A program made the translations under genes and the position numbers. Below are positions 34,556-45,408 of a DNA stretch of 64,000 bases, one piece after another. The notes beneath the pieces are model-generated. The model made no database searches, was not told the origin of the DNA, and worked only from the letters and a program-made list of their open reading frames with translations. How positions within the stretch are numbered: position 1 is the stretch's first letter; the number at the start of each line of letters is the position of its first letter. The stretch comes from Mugil cephalus (lineage: Eukaryota; Chordata; Actinopteri; Mugiliformes; Mugilidae): NCBI RefSeq assembly GCF_022458985.1, contig NC_061778.1, positions 6,155,501-6,219,500 on the forward strand, in the 5' to 3' direction.

Positions 34556-36260
34556 TGTTCAGTATCCCAGGGTCCAGCTGTGTCTGAATTCAAATTAGAT
34601 TAGCCCACATCCACAATAAATTCTGATCCTTTAGTCCAAAATCTCAGTGAAAGAAACCAGGACTTTAGAGTCAATGGCACGTCCAGCCCGCGAGACTCTG
34701 GTCTGACGCAGTTTGTTTTCTGTCACAGGCAGCTTGTTGTGGGAAAAGGGCTGTGGTCACCTGATTGGCTCAAAGGGATGGAGGTAAAGCGGACAGGTGC
34801 TTATTTTGTGTTTATGGTTCCTCGAGCAATAGTGGTATATCAGTGGTATCATCAGCAGTCAACAAAACAAAACAAGGCAACACAAGAGAAATGGCTCACA
34901 GTTTCAGGATGTTTTTATTATTTTCCACGGTTTTATTCTTTATACAAATGAACATATAATACAATGAAGCACATTAAAGCTTCTGCAGTTCTTGTATTGT
35001 CCACAAGGGAGCAGAGATGACCTCAATAGTAACAAAACAAAATGAACCATGTTCAAATTCTATGTAACATCCCAACAAAGACAACATTGCTATTACATGA
35101 TCAAATATTTTGTGTATGAAATGGTGATTAGAATGGCTTTGTGAATATAATTTCTTTCCATGTGTTGTGAATGGAAGTTACAGTTGTAACTTGACCTACA
35201 GTTTGATTATGATCTTACTGAAAGAGAAATGATGTGACCTAGAGACAGAAATGTTATTTTGAGACCAATGAGGAATTGCAGCATGTGTGGTTTTTGGTCT
35301 AAAACCTTCTTTGATTCCATTCAAAGCAACTTGCAAATTTGGATCACATGATGATGATGCTGGCAGGTTGTCTCTCCGGCTTCAACGTAAACACTAGGAA
35401 TGAGTCCAGCAACTTTAACGAGCAGACTTAAACCAACAACCTCCTGTTTGTTAAGCCATTTGCTCAGTTTCGTCAGTGTATGACAACGTGCCAAACACAA
35501 ATTCTCATATCTTCCACGTCGTCACAGGGACAGCGTCATCAACTTTAGACACACAATTATTCCATAATGTAAATGTACCATGTTGCTTGGCTGACCCCTT
35601 CTCTTCCTTTGGTTTCTTCCATTTTCTCCCTGTATAAGTCTTTGGGGAGGGGATATTTCCTTGTAACACACCTGCCTGTCTATTGTGTCTATTAGAGGGC
35701 AAAACTGGTTAAACTGGTTAAAACCAAGAAGCTGAATGTGTATGAGAGACTGGTGCCTGTGAAAGGTTATTTTCCTCAGTGATCCACAAAATTCTTGAAA
35801 ACACGTTGGAGCACATGGTTAATGTTGAATAAAATTGGGTTGAAATGGCTGTTAACCACTAATGCAAATCTGTCTTATGTGCCAAAAAACGAGCTGTGTT
35901 TTAGACATAAATACAACGTCGCATTTCTTACTGGTTCAAGGTTGCATAAATCCTTATATACAACATACATATACAAAATTACTAACTTTACTTCCAAAAA
36001 AAAATATGGTATAAAATTCTGATTCACACAAACAAAGTAAATGAAATGATGTGTTGGTTCACACAGGCAATCTTGAAATTATAGACTGAAACGTATTAAA
36101 CCGCATAGTAAATACACCTCAAATAATGTGAGTTATTTAAAATAATCGGAATCATTTGCAGTCGTAGTACATTTTTACATTTTCAGTTCAGCTTGAAATG
36201 CATGATCTGCATGGCCCTGGCCACTTTTTATATTAAGCATCCTTACATTTCATCCTTACT
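34556..36260. other. spacer between claudin genes, including a 3' UTR
   Basis: It carries the promoter of the claudin gene at 33467-34555 and the 3' UTR of the one at 36261-37028, with candidate AATAAA (minus) at 34914-34919 and 34932-34937. No coding sequence seen. Confidence 0.5.
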
Positions 36261-37028
36261 TTACAGATAAGCGACCCCGCTGCGTACGGAGGGGTATCTG
36301 GAGTGGTAGCTGTAGTTTGTTGATGGTTGTCTGGACAACATTGGCTGAGGCTGTGGTTGGGGAAGAAAAACCAGCTGTTGAGGCTGTAGCTGCTGCGGAG
36401 GAGGATACGCCGTGTAGTTTGAGTTCCGGGAGTACAGATACCTCGGGGAGTCTTTGTCCTCTGACTGTATGTTACAGCAGGTAAACATGCATCCTCCTGC
36501 AAACAAGAAAGCGGCGGACACCCACCCGATGTACAGAGCCTCCCCAAGCTCCCTGCGCTGAGCGTCGATCAGAAGGGGGTTGTAGAAGTCGGTGATGATG
36601 ACATGACCCGTCCAGGACACGGGGATGAGGACGCAGATGCAAGCCCCTATGATCATGCTGCCCGCGATGATGAGGACCAGCCGCTTGGCCCGGTCGTTGT
36701 TCTGAATACACGACGTGCACTGCATCCCTATCAAACTTATCAGCACCCCGAGGCCTCCCAGCGCCAGAGCGCAGCACATGAGCCCCCTCGCTGCCTGAAG
36801 GTCGGGGGACAGAGCCAGGAGAGAGTCGTACACCTTGCACTGCATCCGGATGTCGGCCTGCCGGAAGCAGTTCATCCAAAGACCCTCGTAGCGGGTCTCG
36901 AACACGATGATGTTCTCTCCGATGAAGGCTGTGACCCGCCACATCGGCATCCCGGTGCTCGCCGCCGTCCCGACCAAGCCGATCAGGGATAATAAAAGAC
37001 CCACTATCTCCAGTGCTGAGTTGGCCAT
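36261..37028 (-). CDS. claudin-8-like protein with a Gln/Pro-rich tail (intronless)
   Basis: A 255-residue claudin. Trp30, GLW (49-51), Cys54 and Cys64 are in place, and MPMWRVTAFIGENIIVFETR and SPDLQAARGLM are claudin-8-like. The four membrane segments match its neighbours, and NDRAKRLVLIIAG and IPVSWTGHVIITDFYNPLLI are nearly identical to the gene at 33467-34555, so they are recent tandem paralogues. The tail (about 186-255) has a Gln/Pro-rich run at 213-235 and ends AYL, a variant of the PDZ-binding end. ATG at 37028-37026 has A at -3. Confidence 0.94.
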   Translation of the reverse strand: MANSALEIVGLLLSLIGLVGTAASTGMPMWRVTAFIGENIIVFETRYEGLWMNCFRQADIRMQCKVYDSLLALSPDLQAARGLMCCALALGGLGVLISLIGMQCTSCIQNNDRAKRLVLIIAGSMIIGACICVLIPVSWTGHVIITDFYNPLLIDAQRRELGEALYIGWVSAAFLFAGGCMFTCCNIQSEDKDSPRYLYSRNSNYTAYPPPQQLQPQQLVFLPQPQPQPMLSRQPSTNYSYHSRYPSVRSGVAYL

Positions 37029-38219
37029 CCTGTCCTCTTCCTACTCATCCAAGCTCATAGGTAGAACAGTGTGTGGACACAGTGTGACTACGGAGGTGAG
37101 CAGTAGATATCTTGTGTGGAGCGGCTTTGCATCCAGATCCAGGGGGAGGAGGAGCGGATAAGTTGGATGTTCACCTGTACAGCCAACTCCCTGCAGGCAC
37201 TAAACAAGAATAGGAGGGAATAGGAATTGCGACCTGTTGCTAGGAAACAGAACCCCCCGGGTGTTCTTTTTTTTTTTTTTTTTCTTTGTACACCAACACC
37301 AGGAGCTGGTTTAAGCTGCCGCTTTGTTTATTCAGAAGTCTCAGTTTACATTCTCAGATCGTATTTTACTGGGAAACGTTTTTTGGCATTTATTAACAAG
37401 GGGGAGTTTTTAATGTTTGGCCAATTTATTACCGGCTGTGTGCGTATATAAAAAAGATTTGGTTAATGTATTACCAGTTACAACTACAGATTTCGTAGAT
37501 GTCAATCAGCTGTGGGGCTTAACGTGGTAATGGAGAAACAAAACAGAGTATATTACTTGTACATCACCGCTTCCTGTATGGATGTTACGGAGTTAATACT
37601 ACTGTGTACATGTGGTACTGTCCCAGCGGAGTCTCAGTTTACTTTCTCAGATCTCATTTTACTGGGAAACTTTTGTAGCATGTAAAGAATTTTTAGTGTT
37701 GACCACTTTATTACCAGCTGTGTGTGTATATAAAAAAGATTTGGTGAATGTGTTACCAGTTACAACTACAGATTTCGTAGGCGTCAATTAGCTGTGGGAG
37801 AACAAAAAAAGAGTACAGAGAGTAGAGTAATTACTTGTACATCACTGCCTCCTGTACGGATGTTATGGAGTTAATACTACTGTATACATGTGGTTCTGTC
37901 GGTATCGGTTTTATTATGTAATCCTCATCTGTTAGCTTTTGTCTGGGAGGAGACTGGTAGTTGCATCTTTGGCTTAGTGGAAGTTAAATTCCCTGTAACA
38001 TTTGTATTGTGGGTGGAACTGTGTGAACGGCCTGTTTTACCAGTTCAGGTGCATTTCCAGGGAGAACAATGGAAGGCAAGATAACAACTTACCTTTTGCA
38101 TGCCAGGGAGTGAAACAGTGGAGTTTTGGAAAATTTCAAACACAAGAACTTGTGGCTGGACTTAGCAAGTTTTATCCCATTTAATTAGACAATGCGAATT
38201 CTTTATCAGCTACATCTGC
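37029..38219. other. claudin promoter region and duplicated spacer
   Basis: Non-coding. It contains a head-to-tail duplication (37338-37630 and 37631-37905) listed separately, and a poly(T) run at 37265-37283. Confidence 0.55.
37338..37905. repeat. two-copy tandem duplication, unit about 280-290 bases
   Basis: Copy 1 is 37338-37630 and copy 2 is 37631-37905. Both start gtctcagttta and share long blocks such as gtatataaaaaagatttggt and ccagttacaactacagattt, in the same order and orientation. They differ by scattered substitutions and small indels. Confidence 0.9.
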
Positions 38220-38225
38220 TTTATT
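38220..38225 (-). other. candidate poly(A) signal of the third claudin gene
   Basis: TTTATT (AATAAA on the minus strand) about 400 bases after the stop at 38623. Confidence 0.4.
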
Positions 38226-38622
38226 ACTTCAGTGGAAAAGACAAGTATGTACATTTACAACAAAAGTGTATACAAAATGGACACAAATCATCTGAAAAAA
38301 AGTGAATAATGTTTAGTAAAAGAGCATGACAACAGACACTGTAAAAACAGTGACATCAATATGTAATTGTTGTGTTACTTCAGGTTTAAAATGCACTGTC
38401 TGGATAGAACTTGGTGCGTGTACAGCATATGAAAGCAAACAAAACATTAAGACATTCAACGCAGATTATCGTGATCAAAACACAATCGACGTTCTGTAAC
38501 AATTTTCAATTTCTGCAATACACTCGGCCCCCGTTGAGAAGGTGTGGAAGCATCTGAGCCATTTCCAGTGGCTCAGTGGTCAATAGATTCTTTTTAAGTG
38601 TAATAAACAAGTCCAACGTTGT

Positions 38623-39495
38623 CTAGTACTGGCTGGGTGTGTAGGCTACGGATCCTGGCGGGGGTAGAGAGTATTGAGGCTGGTAGGTGTAAGCCGGCTG
38701 GTAATTGTAAGGCTGGTAAGTATATGGTTGGTATATATTCCCTGCATTGCTGACTACGATCCTCTCATCTGGGTCCTGGGTGCGAGGAGCGTGGCGGCAC
38801 AGCAAGATCACCCCGGCGGTGAAAAGCAGAGCTGAGGTCACCCAGCCGATGTAAAGAGCCTCCCCGAGCTCCCTGCGTTGGGCGTCGATCAGCAGTGGGT
38901 TGTAGAAATCCCGGATGATAACATGGCCAGTCCAGGATACGGGGATCAGGGTAGTGACGCACGCCAGGAGGAAGAGGCAGCCGCCGGCAACAAGTACGAT
39001 GTGCTTGGTGCGAGCCCGGTGATCCACCACTTTGGTGCACTTCATTCCGACTGCTGCGACGATGAGGGCAAAGGTGGTCAGAGCGACGGCGCTGCACATC
39101 AGACCCCTGGCAGCCTGGAGGTCCGGAGGCAGAAACAGCAGGGAGTCGTACACCTTGCACTGCATCCTGATGTTGGCTTGTCTGTAGCAGTTCATCCACA
39201 ATCCCTCCCAGCGAGTTTCAAACACAATTATGTCGGCCCCAATGAAAGCGGTTACCTTCCACATCGGCAGCCCTGTCACGGCTGCCACTCCGATTAGTCC
39301 AATAAAACCGATCACAAGGGCCACCACCTCGCAGCAGATGGCTTCCCGGCGCTCCTTCTTCTCAATCCTCTTTTTCTCCTCATACACTGAGTCTTGGTAT
39401 TCTTCGTAGGCCTTGGCCTGCTTCTCGTCGTAGTAAGAGCCTGCGTAAGATGTGACCGGCTTGCCATAGCCACTGTAGGCGGTGTAAGAGGCCAT
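38623..39495 (-). CDS. claudin-8-like protein with a charged N-terminal extension (intronless)
   Basis: A 290-residue claudin. The start is the ATG at 39495-39493 (ACGATGG, strong context); the frame is open a little further but without ATG. About 55 residues precede TM1: a Tyr/Ser-rich start (MASYTAYSGYGKPVTSYAGS), then a charged, probably helical stretch (EEYQDSVYEEKKRIEKKERRE). Most claudins have only about seven residues there. The claudin core follows with PMWKVTAFIGADIIVFETRW, GLW, the Cys pair and four membrane segments. The tail has Tyr-Gln-Pro repeats (YQPYTYQPYNYQPAYTYQPQ) and ends PSQY, with no Tyr-Val terminus. Confidence 0.93.
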   Translation of the reverse strand: MASYTAYSGYGKPVTSYAGSYYDEKQAKAYEEYQDSVYEEKKRIEKKERREAICCEVVALVIGFIGLIGVAAVTGLPMWKVTAFIGADIIVFETRWEGLWMNCYRQANIRMQCKVYDSLLFLPPDLQAARGLMCSAVALTTFALIVAAVGMKCTKVVDHRARTKHIVLVAGGCLFLLACVTTLIPVSWTGHVIIRDFYNPLLIDAQRRELGEALYIGWVTSALLFTAGVILLCRHAPRTQDPDERIVVSNAGNIYQPYTYQPYNYQPAYTYQPQYSLPPPGSVAYTPSQY

Positions 39496-39585
39496 CGTGG
39501 CTAACACGGACAGCCAAAGGTAGAGCTCTGGCTTTTACTCGCACAGCTGTAGGAACAAATCTGAGGTGAAGACCGAGTCGAGAAA

Positions 39586-39591
39586 CTTATA
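39586..39591 (-). promoter_or_regulatory. candidate TATA box of the N-extended claudin gene
   Basis: TATAAG on the minus strand, 91 bases upstream of the ATG at 39495, compatible with a 5' UTR of about 60-65 bases. Only position and sequence support it. Confidence 0.35.
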
Positions 39592-39640
39592 CACCCACAA
39601 AAAAAATGCAAACGATGTAATGCAGTATTACTGGTTTGGC

Positions 39641-40350
39641 TGCTTTACAGCCATCAGATAAATTGGGACACACCATAGGGTGATGCTTGTTTTGACTACG
39701 AATGAAACTGCCATTGGTAGCAATCAGTCATGTGGTTTATTTGAGGTAGAACGCAATCACACCTCATCAAGGACAGTTTAAATCTCTATGTAAACCCACA
39801 GTGGATCATAGAAGAACCATTTGATATAATTATAATTCAAATAGTAAACAAGATGTTGGAAAATGTACTTTAAACATTAAATTATTTTTAAAAAATTACT
39901 ATGCCTGGTTAAAGCTTTAAAATCAAATTAAATATGGGCAATTTTAAATGTAACCGTGATCAATAACTTTTAAAAAAACAAACAAATTGGCTTTGATTAA
40001 CTTTATTATGTGAAACACAGACTTCTGTTGTCTGCTGATTTAGAGTCGTCAGATAAATTGGGACACACCAGAGGGTGATACTTGTTTTTAAACTGCTGTT
40101 GGTAACAATCAGTCATGTGGTTTTTGATGTAGAACGCAATCACGCTTAATCAAGGACGGGTTAAATCACTGTGTAAAGCCTCAGTGGATCAAAGTTTACT
40201 TTCAATTAAAATTTAGGAAGGAGACACTTAAACACATCATCAGACATGGAAGTTTAAAAGTAAGTACGATCAAATTAAATATGGGCACTTTTTAAATCTA
40301 ACAATAATCGATAACTTTTTCTACGATTAACGTTATTATGTGAAACACGA
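39641..40350. repeat. diverged two-copy tandem duplication in the claudin spacer
   Basis: Blocks at 39655-39820 recur at 40050-40195 in the same order (cagataaattgggacacacc, aatcagtcatgtggttt, gtagaacgcaatcac), followed by atcaaattaaatatgggca at 39921 and 40269 and attatgtgaaacac near 40003 and 40333. The offset shrinks from about 395 to 330 bases because of indels. Confidence 0.85.
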
Positions 40351-40762
40351 AGTCGTTGCTTGTGTTTTTTCTGTGTCCGTGCCCATTTATGTCTTGTCAT
40401 GTAACCACATTAATGGGTGTGGGTGATGAAGCTGCTGTTTAACAAGGTGAAAGCTGATAGGGTGACTGGGCGTCAAACCGCCTGCTCCCGTTGTTTGTAA
40501 AGCGAGACGATTAAAAGGCGTCGAGCACAGAAACTTGAGGAGGGTTGATTTCAGAGCCGTGCACGTGAGCAGCAGTTCTCACCTCGTCGCTGCCTCAAAG
40601 AAAAGGTTTCTGTCTCCTCACACATTAACTTGTGTTCATAAACATAATCCTTACACTGAATTCATGCACACATTTAATGCAAAAGAGAGATTACACACAC
40701 ACATATATAATGAAGTACTAAGAAAACAAAATACAGTCATGCAAGCAAACAGAATCCAACCT

Positions 40763-40768
40763 TTTATT
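40763..40768 (-). other. candidate poly(A) signal of the fourth claudin gene
   Basis: TTTATT (AATAAA on the minus strand) about 430 bases after the stop at 41195. Confidence 0.4.
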
Positions 40769-41194
40769 TATATTTAATTCTCACGTCTGTTGATGTAGCT
40801 TCTTGGTCATCAGTGCCAAAATAATGATCAAAATAGCTGAGTATTTAAAAATGAGAGCTAACTGTTGAGAAACCTAACCCATGATGGCACAATTAAAATG
40901 ACATTACCAAAAACAGTTGTATTAAACACTGGTGACATTCTCATGATACAATAATTGTTCTTGTACATATACAATATTACAATATTTTGTGGCATCTGTT
41001 GAGGCTTTGCACATTTATAATACAATACAAACACAGTGCATGAGTCATTTACACAGCTACCATTATAATATTTGTTAAATATATATATTTAGACAGAATT
41101 TGCACACTCATCAGCCAGATTTGGATCCTCGGCACACACCAGGGTTTAGGATATGCAAAGAGCAATTTGCACGGTGCAGTGTGGTACATTTGAT

Positions 41195-41884
41195 TTATAC
41201 ATATTCTTGATGCTTGTGAAAACTGGACGGCGTCCTCGACAGGTTAACATTGTCCTGCTTCTCTTCATTCCTTTCGGCCATATAATATGTCTCACTGTAG
41301 GGCAGTTCTTCCTTTGAGCTGCGCTTGTTGTAGCTGACCAGGATGATGATCCCGGTGATCAGCAAAACGGCAGATGTGGCCCAGCCAATGTAAAGTGCCT
41401 GCCCCAGCTCCCGTTTCTCGGCATCTATCACCGCTGGGTTGTAGAAGTTTCTGATGACGGTGTGTCCCACCCAGCTGACGGGGATGAGCGTGGTCAAAAA
41501 GGATAACAGGAAGAAGGACCCCCCTAAAGCCATCGTGATGTTCTTGCTCTTCATATTGTCGCCGCAGCAGGTGCAGCGCTTGATCCCGCATCCTGTGATG
41601 AGCAGAGCGAGGAACACCAGGACTATGGAGGTGCACATGAGCCCCCTGCCCGCCTGTATCTCCGGTGTGAGGCTCAGCAGCGAGTCGTATTCCTTGCACT
41701 GCATCCTGATGTTGCCTTGTCTGTAGCAGGCCATCCACAGGCCCTCCCAGAGGTCCTCCATGACGATGAGGTTGGCACCGATGTAGGCGGACACCCTCCA
41801 GGTGGGCATGGCAGTGGCTGCTATCGTCCCGAACAGGCCGATGAAGCCCAGGACCATCGCCAAGATCTCCAGCTTCGCCTTCAT
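41195..41884 (-). CDS. cldn17: claudin-17-like protein (intronless)
   Basis: A 229-residue claudin ending QEYV, the classical PDZ ligand for ZO proteins. I chose the ATG at 41884-41882 (ACCATGA, A at -3), seven residues before TM1 as in most claudins. An in-frame ATG at 41950-41948 has a weak context and would add 22 residues. The core reads MPTWRVSAYIGANLIVMEDL, then WEGLWMACYRQGNIRMQC with the signature GLW and Cys pair. It is the most diverged of the four claudins here. LWEGLW and WRVSA fit claudin-17, although some stretches are claudin-8-like, so the symbol is less sure than the family. As in human, the claudins sit between GRIK1 and TIAM1. Confidence 0.85.
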   Translation of the reverse strand: MKAKLEILAMVLGFIGLFGTIAATAMPTWRVSAYIGANLIVMEDLWEGLWMACYRQGNIRMQCKEYDSLLSLTPEIQAGRGLMCTSIVLVFLALLITGCGIKRCTCCGDNMKSKNITMALGGSFFLLSFLTTLIPVSWVGHTVIRNFYNPAVIDAEKRELGQALYIGWATSAVLLITGIIILVSYNKRSSKEELPYSETYYMAERNEEKQDNVNLSRTPSSFHKHQEYV

Positions 41885-41950
41885 GGTTAAGAGGGAGTAG
41901 TGCAGCCTCGTCTCTCGTCTGCTCGTGTAATGAAAACGCTGCTCAACCAT

Positions 41951-44155
41951 TCAGTTTAAAAACGCTCTGAATCTGTGATTGTATCATTCTGTCAGTAATG
42001 TCATCTTACTGGTTTGGTTAGACTTGACCTTAATCCTCACCAGTGTTTGGTTCTCGAAGAGACAAATGAAAGACAAACAAATGTAGGTTACTTTTTTTTT
42101 TTTTTTTTGTTACACTGCAAACAAACATTCATCGGTTGTCGTTGTTGCTGGTCATGCATGACACGCACATGACAAGACTATGAGGAGTCGGTTTCTGTTT
42201 TGGTGTCTTTGAAATAACTTCAGTATTTCTTAATTGTGACCAACCAGTCTACACCAACATGTGAACTGAACAAATACCATTGTTTTCCTACAGAACAAAA
42301 GAAAACAATGAAATGTGAGGGAAAAATCATGTATTTTTTGTGTGTATTCTTATTCTAATTTGCCTACTTAATCTACATATTCTTACTGCCTATTTTGCTC
42401 TTTGTTCTGAACAAAAGTAATTTCTCCTCGGGATCAATAAAGTAATTCAGATTTTCTTTGTATTTGTCTTAGATCCGAACTGCTTGAGGTCTCTTCAGGT
42501 CAATGTGTTCTCTCTGTGGCTCCTTCTGTCTGTGTATATAATCCACTTGTTTTAATTAAGTATTTTCCCAGCGACTCTATTATTTTGTTCTTATTAATTT
42601 GATGTATAGTTTATATTATGACCCTAATTCTGAGAGACCATGCACTAGCGTTTCTGAAAATAACTGTTACTTGCTTTGAGACTAAAAACCCGACCAGATT
42701 TTTAGTCTTAAAAATAAAATGCAGATATCAGAGTAATCTAGGCAGTTATGCTTCTTGAACACAGACACTAACTTATCGAAAACGCCCTGCTGGTCATCCT
42801 GCTTAAAGGAAATAGGTGAGACAAAAATAAATAAAAGGGAAAAGCTGCGCAGTAGAGTTCACAAGACAGGAACAGAAACTGCAAAGCCTGCTGAACGAGT
42901 TTGTTGGGTGATACTATCGCCTCGTCTTCCTCTGCTTTGAATGTAAACTGATACACTCCAGCTGAAGAGCACATAGCAGTAAAGTCAAATACCTCGACAC
43001 TGTGCTGGGAAGTATTTTTTGTTTTTGTTTTAATTTGCACTTTTGAAACTAAGCCCCAGAGCTGATGGATAGAACTGGTAATACATTAACCAGAAATATG
43101 TTACTGAGCAAAAAAACACGACACAGATGTAGCTAAACGAATGGTAAAGAGCCAGTTAATAATAATTAATCATTTATACTGTATTAATCCCACATGCGGA
43201 AATTATCTTTCTGCTTTTCTACTACTACTGCTACTCATTTAGTCACACAATAACGCACAGTCACAGCAGTTTGCCTGTAAAATGCTTATTTTGCCTGAGT
43301 CACAGCACCAACACTGTGTGTGCCACCTGCTGTATGCAAGTATGATTACACATTCCTGATACACTGCATTATTTGCTGAGAAAGATAATTAAATTTCAAT
43401 CTCATTCCATTCTCCTGCCGGCTATCACTTATAATTCAGTGTTTGTTTTCAGGTTAAAGATTCAGGAGGTATCTATTCAGAGAGAGTGAATCCCATAAAT
43501 CAAGTTTGTGACATTTTATCTCTGGCAAGATAGCCGCCTGTGCCTCTACAGCAAGGACATTAGCCCATAGCGGCCGCCTGTCATTCACATCTGTGATCTT
43601 TCCTCTTTTATCTGAAGGGGCGCTTGAGCTTTTGTGGTGGGGGTGGTGATTGACAAGAATGGGAGGGCGGCGGCTGCGGTGGGGGGGGACTGAATGTCCA
43701 CAGAGTTCAGAAGATAAGGCTGTGAGAACCATTGATTATAGCGTCTGAGGTCCCATGTCAGCTCGGAACCGCTGATGTAATTAGTCTTTGCCAGCAGCTG
43801 GAAGGATGAGGAAGATGGATTTTAGATGCTTGTGTTCTATAGCCGCAACACTGGGGGCGTTGAGGTTGTTTGCTGCTTTTAAAAGGGTTAGACTAACCTT
43901 TAAGGCTAAGCGCCACATTTTTAGACATGGTTTTCGTGACTAGCTTTAGCATTTTGTAGATAGAGAAGTGACTCTTCTACTGAATTTGTCCACTAGGGCA
44001 GGAGTCTTCAGTGTTTTTCAGGCCAAGGACCCCAAACTGAAGGAGAGATTAGGGACCCCCTACCTACTGTATGTGTATTTTACATTCAGTATTAAGCTAT
44101 TCGAATAATACACAGGTTCAATATTGTTTGAATATTATATGTATGTATGTATGTG

Positions 44156-44200
<45 letters not shown>

Positions 44201-45402
44201 GGTGTGTGTCTAATCAACCACTTTGCGACCCATCTGCCGTACCCCCCTGTTAAAGACCTATGCACTAGGGAATGAGGAAAACCTACACTAAACACTAGCA
44301 AATTATCCCTTCACTTGCAATTATGATGCATAAAACAGAATTTTAATCAGAAGACTGAGGAGATGCTTCTCATTATTGTCGAATCATCATCTTGGCGTGT
44401 GATTTGCATATGAAAAAAAAAAAGACTATTAATCACAGACAATGTGTGCGAGTTCTTTTTTTTTTTTTTGTTAAGAGTATCATTGTTAACAGGCAGTACA
44501 GTCGGTCGTACCACCTACTTCCTGCACGGGGCGGGTGTCTCCCCTCGTATGGTATCAGCTGTTGGATTGTCTGGAAGTTCAATGCTGTTCTGAAAACTGA
44601 GGGGGTGGAAAATATAAAAGCAGTGCTTTAAAACACAATAGCCCTCCAGTGAATACCAGCTTGGTGTTTAGAGTCTGAACTCGTTTTGGAGACGATACTC
44701 GAAAGTCGGCCTAAACTAGGCCTTTGATTTATTGACGGGATTTTTTAAATTTTTTTATCATCATTTGGCGATTATTTCATGTATCCATGTAAGATTGTGC
44801 ACAGGCTTGAATACAGAAGATGGTTAAGACTAGATTATCTTCTGCTTCGACAAGAGTCTAATAGATAAGCACACCTTTTCATATGTATACAGTATATCTG
44901 TTTGTTTTATTATTATGATTACTTTTTTTATGTCATTTGTCTTTAAGTTTGTCTATTGTCACACTTTGCTTTATCGTCCTCTAATATTAGTTCTCAAATC
45001 TCGTTGCACATATAGAACTAAAGGAAGCCTTATTTTGCACAGTATGTTATATCTGTACTGAACCTGTATTTTGCTTCCCAATAAAAATAATGGAAACAAT
45101 GGTTAAGATGGAAAAAAAAGAACAGATTATCTTAAATCCAAATTAAACTTTGACTACAGACATTCTTTTGTCCTTTCCCCTTTTTTATGATTATGACATA
45201 AGTCATTCGCTCGGTTTTCCTCATTGTTCCGCTGTTTGGTTCGGTTGTTCCCAGGCGTGTCTGACCACATTGGGCGTTTGTGTTTTTCTGACGTCACAAA
45301 ATAGCTTTACCGAAGGTAGTGCAGGTAGTGAATTAGTGCCTTGAATAAAACCAATGATTAACTGCAGAGAGGCTTTGGAATTATAAGTAGGAAACAACTG
45401 TA
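41951..45402. other. intergenic region between the claudin cluster and tiam1
   Basis: No gene recognised. It holds a poly(T) run at 42092-42109, a transposon-like repeat at 43999-44252 with an embedded AT-rich simple repeat, and a repeat-poor block at about 43370-43830; see findings. Confidence 0.55.
43999..44252 (+). mobile_element. copy of a hAT-like non-autonomous repeat
   Basis: It begins CAGGAGTCTTCAGTG and ends near ACCCCCCTGTTA. The interior shares the 'gggaccccctacctact' block with 58479-58898 (inverted) and 22207-22390. It includes a (TA)n-rich stretch at about 44154-44187. No coding capacity. Confidence 0.5.
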
Positions 45403-45408
45403 TTTATT
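45403..45408 (-). other. candidate tiam1 poly(A) signal
   Basis: TTTATT (AATAAA on the minus strand) about 1.15 kb beyond the tiam1 stop, giving a 3' UTR of about 45400-46560. Other AT-rich candidates lie closer, so the choice is tentative. Confidence 0.35.

Noticed and set aside
36472-36942. Long alternative-frame open readings inside the claudin genes (also at 38765-39199 and 41292-41738)
   Set aside because: They are shadows of G+C-rich claudin coding sequence, appearing in the same relative place in each copy.
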